Source of the DNA: Bombyx mori
Taxonomy: Eukaryota > Arthropoda > Insecta > Lepidoptera > Bombycidae
Reading direction: 5' to 3'
NCBI RefSeq assembly: GCF_030269925.1
Contig: NC_085121.1
Span: 6,155,501-6,219,500 of the forward strand
Length of the DNA: 64,000 nt
Positions 55,995 to 64,000 of this stretch are shown piece by piece; the first letter of the stretch is position 1; every line of letters begins with the position of its first letter. The notes beneath the pieces are model-generated. The model did no database searches. It was not told the origin of the DNA and was given only the letters and a program-made list of their open reading frames with translations. The position numbers and the translations under genes are program-made.

Positions 55995-57384
55995 TATATT
56001 ATATAGATATTTGGGGCAAATCTTTTTTTCGGTTTCAATGGTACAGCCAGCCGTAATATATATCTTCACACTAAGTACTTTCAAAATGTAGGGCAGCGAT
56101 CTAATTTTTACCGCTACTGTTTATTATAGTAATGTTTGGCCTTGAGAGATCCCCACTTTTTGAGCGTGATTCACTGTTACGTGCGCTGACCGGTCGACGT
56201 CGCGTTATGAATGTTATGATGTCATCAAGAATACACACGTTAATACCGCGCGTTGTTCGTGCCGGCTGTCTGATGGCTGCCATCTACAATAACATTTGCG
56301 GCCACGCAAAATAGTTCCGTTGTACTCTCTTAACATATTTAGTTTTATTTTAAAGAAAGCGAACCAAACTGTGGTCGGTATGGATACGAAGTCGTTCTCC
56401 TCGACAATAGCAAAGTTCTCAGTCAAGTTTTGCAATGTGAGTATGATGATATGCTTTAATAATATTATATCATCATATTATTGTGGTGTAGTGTCAAAAC
56501 GTTACACAATTAATGCTCACAGTTATTTGTTTAATGTTTCCTGTTGGTGGCAAGGTTACTGTGAGTATACGAAGACCTTGACTTTGATCGTTTTGTATCT
56601 ACGATGACAGTTCCGTCAGATATTTGTGTCATAGTTTGTGGTTGTCTGGAATAGATCGTTTTTAACGATAAAACCGTCTATTGTACAAATATATCTCTGC
56701 TTGTTGACTGTTTTTTAATGTTAGTGGTGTTTTGGTGTGCAATAAAGTATATTCTCTTTCTTTCTCTCTCTCACATAATCCGACACTTAGCGATCTTAAA
56801 GAGATGAAGCTCACATCACAAACCAAAAAGAGCTTAGTATTTTTTAATTTTTTTATTGATGAAACTTGAGCTTTATGCGATTGAAGAAATTTTGGAAAAA
56901 AAAATATGATTGCCTTTTTTATTTCGACTGCCGTCACAATAAAAACGGTAATACTTTTTACAGTTTCAATATTTGTCGTCGCTTCGGGCAATTGATTTGT
57001 GATCATCAAATCAATCAATTTGAAAGTAATTATAGCGCCTGAAACAAAACAAAAAAAGGTCTATTCTGAAATTTTTCCTTTTCACTATCTCAGTTTATTC
57101 ATCATCAGTCTGCCTACAGCATATATAATACGATATCGAAGTCCTGATAACCTGGAAGGGCTGATGGAATGTGGAAGAGTATAGGGCCAAGATGCACAAG
57201 GCCAACATGTTGGACAGGTCAGATATCCCACCAACTGGCTATGGACCTGTCAGCGTTGCAATTCACTAAGCGGCTGATAGCATCAAATGGTGTCCTATTG
57301 TCGAAAGAGTGCTACAGTAGCGAGGGAATGATTAAGAAAAAAAAGTGTGCCTACCTATTATCTATGAGTTCAATGGTTTTATTT
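55995..57384. other. AT-rich intergenic sequence
   Basis: Contains a TGATGATATG...ATATCATCAT inverted repeat near 56444-56480 and a TCTTTCTTTCTCTCTC tract near 56752. Short frames only; no gene supported. Confidence 0.4.
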
Positions 57385-57530
57385 TTTTAGCGTGTAGACA
57401 GACCAGCGTACGCACCACCTTATGGTAAGTAGTTAACGTCGCCCATGAACGTCAGCAATGCCAGGGGCGGAGCCAATCTGTTGCCTTCTGTTAAGTTCTC
57501 TCCACAAGGCTCGTTTGAAGAAGAGATTCG
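57385..57530 (-). mobile_element. LINE 3' tail, diverged
   Basis: CAGCGTACGCACCACCTTATGGTAAG ... CCACAAGGCTCGTTTGAAGA on the plus strand matches inverted the 31019-31394 LINE tail. Confidence 0.7.
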
Positions 57531-57568
57531 TTTGTATAGGCGATCTCTTTCTTTAATTCACATAATTA

Positions 57569-57642
57569 ATGCAATTTAAAATATTCGTAATATGATATTA
57601 ATATGATATTCGTATAAAATATTCGTAATATTTTAAATTGAT
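57569..57642. repeat. AT-rich inverted repeat
   Basis: CAATTTAAAATATTCG and CGTAATATTTTAAATTG face each other around a GATATTAATATGATATT centre. Confidence 0.6.
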
Positions 57643-57774
57643 AAGCCCTGTTGTCCCCGCTCACTTGGCGACCTTAAACAACGTTTATTCAGTTCCGGCA
57701 ATCGTTTAATACTGTGATATTCCCATATAAAAATACATAAAACATCACTTTAATATTGAGTTCCGCCAAGATAT

Positions 57775-58167
57775 TGTTACGCGCTGAGGTTCGGGATAAA
57801 TAATATTCTACCGAAGTACAAATTAAAAACTGTATTAGCACTTAGAATACTTAAAACACTGCACAAACACTTTAAAATTCTCAATTCGCTTCGTCCGCTT
57901 CGCTTCAGATGATCCGTTCGCTGTTTCGCTTCGAGTAGTTCCGATTACTAACCGACTGGGTGTCATATCTGCAACGCTTTTATAGTCGATGCGACATCCC
58001 TAAAATTGTCGAGAACATTCCTCACAAGTCGAGTATTTTCTATGTGTGTTTCCGCTATCTGATAATAGATGGCGTTGTACTTCTCGAGCGTTCTAGTTGT
58101 TACTAGATCCTTTGATATTCGTTTCAGCTATTCGGCAATAGATGGCGTTACTCTTACGGGTGTAACA
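57775..58167 (-). mobile_element. Solo LTR just upstream of the serpin
   Basis: 393 bp with ends TGTTAC and GTAACA in the minus sense and a 4-bp duplication ATAT (57771-57774, 58168-58171). A TATA box (TATAAAAG, minus strand) lies at about 57977-57984, followed by sequence that fits a transcription start area. No partner LTR or coding region, so it is a recombination remnant. Confidence 0.8.
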
Positions 58168-58287
58168 ATATATATGAAGCTTAATGTTTCATTCGTGAAA
58201 ATATACATTACGACATTCACATAAAATAGCAATATTTACTGTAATTACGATGGTAATTGTTTTATCTTAATGATTTGCGCGTAATAT

Positions 58288-58548
58288 ATGGATTTTCGAA
58301 ATAGTTTCGATTGGTCATTGTATCGTCATCATAAATTAATTTATGAATGCGCAAATTTAGTAAATAACTGTCCAGAAGATTGTTTTGTTATAAGTTCAAT
58401 ATGGCTTCAACAGGAGCTAAACGGTGATAAAGATGTGGTCTCGTCACCGTTGTCAGCGGAATACTTATTGGCGCTGATAGCTTTGGGTTCAACGGACACC
58501 GCACACGAAGAGCTCTTAACAAGCCTCGATTTTCCAGATGACAACACG
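58288..58548 (+). CDS. Serpin exon 1
   Basis: 87 codons from ATG, donor AACACG^GTACGT. It contains ELNGDKDVVSSPLSAEYLLA, the breach/helix B region, and ends in LTSLDFPDDNT. Helix A is unusually Cys-containing (YECANLVNNCPEDC). An alternative acceptor at about 58304 (GAAATAG) would allow an upstream first exon. Confidence 0.85.
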
Positions 58549-61113
58549 GTACGTATCTTAATCTATCGTAATTAGAACTAAGTGCATGCTTCTGCTCATC
58601 ACTGCGCTGCTATAGAGAATTTGTTTTATTTTCATATTTATTGCCCAAGCTGAGCCCAAACGAGATCACAGCCGGCTGATATTAAGTGGTTATCGGAGCC
58701 CGTAGATAACGCAATGCAAATTCGAATCACCGTAAGCGGGATTTGAACACTGTCAGAGTCGCTTCGCTACGATATGAGCATAGCGAGCCATCTTTTAGGC
58801 CATGACGACTTCTGTTGCATTCAGCATAATGATGAGACCTAGGGGGTAATCATTCTAGTGAAAAATTCACACCGGGTCGTATGTCAGCTCATCTGTCCAT
58901 CTGGAGTGTCGCGGTATCTAGGATAGAATTTAAGAATTTGATAAATCCTCATACCGATGCTATTTGGAAAAAAATGCATATATACATAATTATACACACA
59001 AATATTGTACAATAATTTTCGAAACATCGATTTTCCGAGCAAAAGCAACTTTTTTTTTTATTGCTTTGATGGGTGGAGGAGCTCACAGCCCACCTGGTGT
59101 TAAGTGGTTACAGGAGCCCATATACATTTACAACGTCAATACGCCACCCTCTTTGATATAAATTCTAAGGTCTCAGTATAGTTACAACGGTTGCCCCAAC
59201 CTTCAAACCGAAATGCATTACGGCTTCACGGCAGAGGAAGGCAGGGTGGTGGTACCCACCCGCGCGGACTCACAAAAGGTCCTACCACCAGTAATTACGC
59301 AAATTATAATTTTGCTGGTTTGATTTTTGTTACACGATGTTATTCCTTCACCGTGAAAGTCAATTGTGAACATTTGTCAAGTACGTATTTCATTAGAAAA
59401 ATTGGTACTTGCCAGCGGGATTCGAGCACCGGTGCATCGCTAGACACGAATGCACCGGACGTCTTATCCCTTAAGCCACGACGACTGCAAGTTCTTCTTT
59501 TTTTATCATTTCCCACCAGAGCAATAAAAAATGAGTATCGTTACAATACTCATAATACATATATATTCATTAATTTTGATTTTGAAAACATTGATTTTTT
59601 TCCATATTCCCAAATTAGAAATAGCAATTTAGCTTAAAAATAGATATATTATTGCGGTAGCTTCATTTTATAAAAGATTGTTCTTTGAACAAATAAATCA
59701 AGAGATTAAAAGAGAGATCCAAGAAAATGTTCACTTCTCTTCATTTCGTGATATGAATTTTGTCGGATAGCCTGACCATTGGACAATAAACTTCCTGCGT
59801 ATTATGAACACTCAATAAATATTCAGTATTCTTTGATGAAGGCGTCGCTTTGACCCTTAATCTATTCTCGATTCTTGGTAAATTTTGATCTCAATGTAGT
59901 GTATACAAATGCACAATACGACAGATTTTGTATGTTTTTTTTAAATATTTAATAAGTGTTTTTTCAGATACGCACGCTTTTCACTGCGGCCTCTGCTAAA
60001 TTGAAAACTATTAAGGGTATTAATTTAAGTTTAGCAAACAAGATATACGTTAAATCGTGCGATTATGAACTCAATTCGCAACTGAAGAAAGACGCCGTGG
60101 ACGTGTTTGATGCGGAATTGGAGAAAGTCGATTTCGGAGACAGCGCTGCTGCTGCTAAACTGATCAACGGCTGGGTAATGGTCTTCACTTCACCTTGTTA
60201 CAATGAGATTCGTATCGACGATAACTGGATTCATTTTATGATGTTTTAGGAGTGTGTATTTTTTATGTACAGGTCGAAAGTAAAACAAATGAACGAATTA
60301 AAAATCTGGTTTCCAATAGCAGCCTCAATTCTGACACGCAAGTCGTTCTGATCAACGCTCTCTACTTTAAGGTAAGACTGTTATTTTAATATATGTATGG
60401 TACACGTAAAATAATTGCAGAAAGTTACTAATTTTACGTCCTAAAGTTACTTATTTAAAAAATCATGTTCAAAGATTCCATTACATACTAACATACATAC
60501 GTCTGAAGCTAATAAAAGCGTATTAAAAAGAAAAATATTTCTCTCGATTTTATCAATGAGTTTTACATTGCACTCGGCACGTATTTAAAATTGTTGTTCA
60601 GCACCAATGAAGGTCTGAAGTTGATTAAGAATTACATAAACGAAATATATTTGTGCGAAAAACTGAGTAAATCAAGACAATATAGTTCCAATAACACTGA
60701 GGTTTTTTTCCGTTTCGTTGGTTTTATGATGGTGAATTTTGTAAACGTAGAAGCGGGTAAATTATAACTTTTTTTTTTTCAGGCTGGGGAATCCATTTAC
60801 GGATACCCGGTCGAGCGGGTTATATGATACCTGTGAAAGGTAAGGTATCTTACCATACTTCTCGCCATCGTAGGAGAGCTTATTTATTCCACCGAATTCT
60901 TTTCACGGACAGTACGTTTCCAGAGGAAGATTGTTTATCGTACAATAAATAATTTTAAATATTATTTTGAAGGGTTCATGGAAAAACCAATTTAACCCTA
61001 AGAGCACCGTGGAGCATCCGTTCTATATTAACAACGAAACATCTGTGAAAATTCCCATGATGTACCAAGAAGACAAATTTAAGTACGACAACAACACTGA
61101 GCTCAACGCCCAG
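58288..61113 (+). CDS. Serpin, first four exons
   Basis: Serpins trap target serine or cysteine proteases through an exposed reactive loop; in insects they regulate immune and other proteolytic cascades. Four exons, all phase 0, join cleanly: 58288-58548, 59968-60174, 60273-60371 and 60973-61113, giving 236 codons (a serpin is about 370-400). Family signatures seen: helix B region DKDVVSSPLSAEYLLALIAL, helix D/E area ILTRTLFTAASAK-like text at the start of exon 2, NGWVESKTNERIKNL, the conserved VVLINALYFKG^SW junction, and TVEHPFYINNETSVKIPMMYQ. No signal peptide is evident at the chosen ATG (an in-frame TAA lies 6 bp before it), so it is intracellular or has an upstream exon I cannot see. 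The reactive-loop and C-terminal exons must lie beyond the window, past the Helitrons in its intron. No disruption in the visible exons. Confidence 0.9.
58632..58815 (-). repeat. Bm1 SINE relic in serpin intron 1
   Basis: Minus-strand Bm1 with an internal deletion: tail (TATTGCCCAAGCTGAGCCCA) joined to the head (GGGATTTGAACACTG ... TTTTAGGCCATGACGACT). Confidence 0.7.
59049..59492 (-). mobile_element. Bm1 SINE, full length, in serpin intron 1
   Basis: Poly-T then ATTGCTTTGATGGGTGGAGG ... GTCTTATCCCTTAAGCCACG. Head with both pol III boxes. Frames 58964-59161 and 59191-59637 are artefacts of it. Confidence 0.93.
59968..60174 (+). CDS. Serpin exon 2
   Basis: 69 codons, acceptor TTTTTTCAG, donor GGCTGG^GTAATG. 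It reads IRTLFTAASAKLKTIKG, then SLANKIYVK, DAVDVFDAELEKVDFGD and AKLINGW, matching serpin helix D to helix F. The open frame running on past the donor to 60249 is intron. Confidence 0.9.
60273..60371 (+). CDS. Serpin exon 3
   Basis: 33 codons, acceptor TTATGTACAG, donor TTTAAG^GTAAGA. It reads VESKTNERIKNLVSS and QVVLINALYFK, the strand 3A signature. Too short to stand out as an ORF. Confidence 0.92.
60783..60839 (+). other. Exon-like 57-bp segment in serpin intron 3
   Basis: Bounded by a strong polypyrimidine acceptor (ACTTTTTTTTTTTCAG) and a good donor (AAAG^GTAAGG). 57 bp keeps the frame, but phase 0 meets TGA at codon 15, so inclusion would truncate the serpin. It resembles no serpin sequence. 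Probably a pseudo-exon or part of an inserted repeat. Confidence 0.3.
60973..61113 (+). CDS. Serpin exon 4
   Basis: 47 codons, acceptor TATTTTGAAG, donor GCCCAG^GTACAT. It reads GSWKNQFNPKSTVEHPFYIN and VKIPMMYQEDKFKYDN, the strand 4C/3C region of serpins. Phase 0 at both ends. Confidence 0.9.
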
Positions 61114-61157
61114 GTACATATTTCGATTTTTTGTCTCGTTTAAATACTGCAAAGTAA

Positions 61158-61394
61158 TCTATATATTTATGTATATATAAAAATGAATTTCTGTTCGTTA
61201 GTCTCGCTAAAACTCGAGAACGGCTGGACCGATTTGGCTAATTTTGGTCTTGAATTATTTGTAGAAGTCCAGAGAAGGTTTAAAAGGTAGATAAATATCA
61301 AAATTCCTTTTGTTTGTTTTAAGTTTATTTTATACAAAAGTTTAGGTCTTTTATTTATCGATTGAAGCACTACGAAGTCTGCCGGGTCAGCTAG
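61158..61394 (+). mobile_element. Non-autonomous Helitron (family B) in serpin intron 4
   Basis: Starts TCTATATATTTATG, ends GGGTCAGCTAG, A before and T after. The plus-oriented copy has lost an internal segment compared with 27722-28008. Confidence 0.78.
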
Positions 61395-62265
61395 TTTTGA
61401 ATAAAAATTATTAAAACCAATTTAATTTTAATGTTTATATTTCTTATAATTATCTTCTAATGGTACTAGTAGTTTTAGAAAAATGAAGAAATGAATGAAT
61501 AAACTTACAATGTGTGGTACTTATATTCAGTACAGTGGTATTATTAAACGGTTTTATTTAGCTCGACCTGTACGGAATTTGTTTTTTATTTATTTGGGTC
61601 AAAATTAGAAATTGAAATTTAAGCACCTTCCCGTTGTCAGATTGATCTGAAATTTGGTACACACATTTAATTTAGATGACAATACAATATAATAAAATCA
61701 ATGACATTATAAATCTAAGATGGCCGCCGATACAAAATGGCGGATTACATATTTTTCCTTAAACCCCTCAATATGGGTATCAAATGAAAGGGCTACACTA
61801 GTAAAACACGACGATTATGTCAAAATTTAAAATTCAAGATGGACGCCGTTCCAATATGGCGGACTAGGTACATATTTTTCCACAACCACCACAATATGGG
61901 TATCAAATAATAGGACTACACTAGCAAAATACTGTCATTATGTCAAAATTTCGTATTAGGTGTTACAAGTTACAAAATGGCGTATTAGGTGGGGGCATGA
62001 TTAGTCGTGTCGAGAACAGTTGCGTCCAAGATTGTGTGACGTTAGCGGGGCAGATAAAAAAAAATAGGTAATTAGATACCTCGTTAGTAAGCGGTAGCTA
62101 TACCACCCAAGTTAAGGTAATAGGTTAAAACGTGCCGAGGACTGTATGGCATTAGGGTGGGTAAAAATGTAATGTCGTCAGCGCTTCCCCCTCAAGATTG
62201 GGCGCATCTTGTTGTATATTAAGCCTTGCCCCTTTGCTGGACTTCTGGCGGGGTCGACCGTCAAA
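61395..62265 (+). other. Upstream part of the large Helitron
   Basis: Includes two imperfect repeats of an AAAATGGCGGA / ATATTTTTCC...ATATGGGTATCAAAT block (61731-61795 and 61852-61910). Such blocks often lie at the 5' side of lepidopteran Helitrons. The exact 5' end is not determined. Confidence 0.45.
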
Positions 62266-63948
62266 ATGCCCCTTAATCGTGGGAACAACATGGTAACAAT
62301 AAATAAAAAAGCAAACAAAAATAAAAACGAAACTGCTACAAAACGAAAAAGAAAGCTCGAAAAGGCAAAAGAAAGGTATAGAACGAAACGTGCAAAGGAG
62401 AGTGAAAATGAAACCCACAGTTGACTACAGAAACGAAGAGAACGGTTAGCAACAGAAACACCTGAGCAACATGATACCAGGTTAATAGCACAACGTGAGA
62501 GACAAAGGCAGCTGGTAGAGTCAGAAACACCTGAGCGTCATGAGTGCAGGCTAGCATCACAACGTGACAGACGAAGAGAGCTAATAGCGTCAGAAACACC
62601 CGAGCGTCATGAGTCCAGGCTAGCATCACAACGTGACAGACAAAGAGAGTTGTTAGCATCAGAAACATCTGAGCGTTATGAGTCTAGGCTAGCATCACAA
62701 CGTGACAGACGAAGAGAGCTAATAGCGTCAGAAACACTTGAGCGTCATGAGTCCAGGCTAAGATTACAACGTAACAGACAAATAGAGCTATTAGCGTCAG
62801 AAACACCTGAGCAACATGAGGCCAGGTTAACAGGACGGCGTGAGAGACGAAATGAGTTAGAAGCTTCAGAAACACCTGAGCAACGCCACGACAGGTTAAA
62901 TAACCAACGTGAGCGTGCACAGCAACGCAGAGCTGAAAATCATGTACAAGCGTTTGAAAATGCCATTAACACATCGTGTATACACGTTTGTGACATTTGC
63001 ACGAAGCATTGATATCCTAACCAAATTCATACTGTACGTTACAACACAGCTGTATTAGGATATCTACCTGCAGAACTGTCTTCAAAAACAACATTACTTT
63101 TATGTTCGCGCTGCCAAACACATGTGACCAGTAATAAAACAATAGCACCATCAAAGGCGTACTGGAATAATCTGGATCCAGGTTTAATACCAGATGAGAT
63201 TCAAGCGCTGACGCAAGCAGAGCAGCGATTGCTGTGTAGAATCATCCCGCTTGTTAAAATCGTAAAATTTACTGGGCTATACGGGCAGTACGGTTTCCGC
63301 GGACAAGCAGTGTTGTTTGCCCAAGATATCTTTGAGGTCAGTGAAAGATTACCTAATATGCTTCCAAGATCTTCCAGCCAGGTGGGTATCGTTGTAGTTA
63401 CAGAACGTTTGGAGAATTTGAACATCACAAGAGAGTTCACAATATCTCGCGAAAAATTCTACAGCGCTTTAAGATGGTTAACTAGAAATAACCCACTTTA
63501 TAGAGATGTACGCATTGACAAAAATGTCCAGATTAGTGAACAAGACTTAATACGACTTAGTGTGCTAGATATACCTGAAAACGGTGAACCTGAAAGAATT
63601 GAAATTCAAAATGTATTCATTAGTATTAATGACGTTGCTAGAATTATTCGGGCTTCATGGCATCAAGGTGACCACAGCGTTTTCACTTCGGGATTTGCCG
63701 GCGTGCAATGTAACGGCATGCACGTTATTTACCCTAAAGCCATACAGTTTCCAGCAAAATTCAATTATGGTACGGCTGAAAGAAGGATGTTGCCCTTAGT
63801 TTTGTCATGGGCATCCACCGTCCATAAAATGCAGGGCAGCACCGTCGACCATGCAGTAGTATATTTAGGCTCAAAATTGTTTGAGGAAGGACAAGCATAC
63901 GTGGCTCTAAGTCGAGTCAAGTCTCTGGAAAGGCTGTCTATGTATTGA
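62266..63948 (+). pseudogene. Helitron protein, internally deleted, two nonsense codons
   Basis: An autonomous Helitron encodes a Rep nuclease fused to a Pif1-type helicase for rolling-circle transposition. Here one frame runs from ATG 62266 (MPLNRGNNMVTINKKANK) to 63948, broken only by TGA at 62422-62424 and 63010-63012. The parts are a Lys-rich start, about seven 23-residue Arg/Glu repeats (RL..QRxRRxELxASETPExH), a CDICTKH ... [10 protein letters not shown] double-Cys region and a DUF6570-like domain ([34 protein letters not shown]). At about residue 460-480 it jumps to the Pif1 C-terminus ([36 protein letters not shown]). The Rep catalytic HUH/Tyr motifs and helicase motifs I-IV are absent, so it is a deletion derivative. 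Confidence 0.82.
62434..62917 (+). repeat. 69-bp coding tandem repeat
   Basis: CTAGCATCACAACGTGACAG recurs at 62551, 62620 and 62689, exactly 69 bp apart, with diverged units on both sides (about seven in all). Each encodes 23 residues of the Helitron N-terminal repeat. Confidence 0.9.
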
Positions 63949-64000
63949 GAAATTAGATTGTACTAAATTATCAGGTAAGAAACCATGTAATAATGATGCA
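63949..64000 (+). other. Helitron 3' region, cut by the window end
   Basis: AT-rich sequence after the stop; the Helitron 3' end (CTRR with hairpin) is not reached. Confidence 0.4.

Noticed and set aside
59191..59637. 148-codon plus-strand gene
   Set aside because: It lies across an inverted Bm1 in serpin intron 1.
62336..62920. Minus-strand frames of 110 and 78 codons with repeated VCHVVMLAWTHDAQVFLTLL-like text
   Set aside because: These are the reverse-strand shadow of the 69-bp coding repeats of the Helitron gene.

Overview
The window is eukaryotic and almost certainly comes from a silkworm (Bombyx mori or the very close B. mandarina). It is AT-rich and packed with more than twenty copies or relics of the tRNA-derived SINE Bm1. 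It also carries lepidopteran non-autonomous Helitrons, maT-type mariners, several LINE clades, hAT- and pogo-like elements, LTR elements and a Helitron coding fragment. No bacterial-type operons, rRNA genes or free-standing tRNA genes are visible. Two host genes can be supported, and both are broken up by introns.

Layout. 1-11.6 kb: AT-rich non-coding DNA with a 72-nt hairpin (31-102), a small Helitron (2273-2688), a GC-rich retroposon-like island (about 4.47-5.15 kb), an RTE-type LINE tail with 15-bp target duplications (7007-7300) and Bm1 copies. 11.6-14.0 kb: a pogo-like element (11615-13046, TA duplication) holding a LINE 3' end (13-bp duplication), which in turn holds a hAT-type MITE (8-bp duplication). 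A 27-bp perfect inverted repeat and a second MITE follow. 14-18.8 kb: LINE and Bm1 scraps. 18.8-22.8 kb: a tandem duplication bounded by Bm1 sequence; one copy carries a hAT MITE, itself hit by a LINE tail, and the other copy preserves the empty site. 23-31.5 kb: retroposons, Helitrons and unique AT-rich DNA.

31.7-37.2 kb, minus strand: the last three exons of an arylformamidase (kynurenine formamidase) gene, an alpha/beta hydrolase of the tryptophan-kynurenine pathway. They carry the HGGYW oxyanion motif, GHSAGAH nucleophile elbow, and catalytic Asp and His. Its last intron has taken a Bm1, then a Jockey-like LINE inside the Bm1, then a maT mariner inside the LINE tail. 37.9-44.1 kb, in the presumed upstream part of the gene: a Helitron split 2 bp from its 5' end by a second maT element with an intact 346-codon transposase, whose 5' UTR is split by a 4.2-kb CR1/L2-like LINE. 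47.4-51.7 kb: a defective LTR retrotransposon with an intact gag, gutted pol, an 86-bp minisatellite and near-identical LTRs. 55.5-56 kb: two Helitrons.

58.3-61.1 kb, plus strand: four in-phase exons of a serpin gene, with a solo LTR ending about 120 bp upstream of the start codon. The serpin's C-terminal part, including the reactive-centre loop, should lie beyond the window. From 62.3 kb to the end: a decayed Helitron coding region in one frame with two nonsense codons, where a DUF6570-like N-terminal region is joined directly to the last Pif1-helicase motifs.

The two host genes do not obviously cooperate. The dominant biology is repeated nesting of mobile elements around and inside them. 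Target duplications let the order of insertion be read directly in several places.
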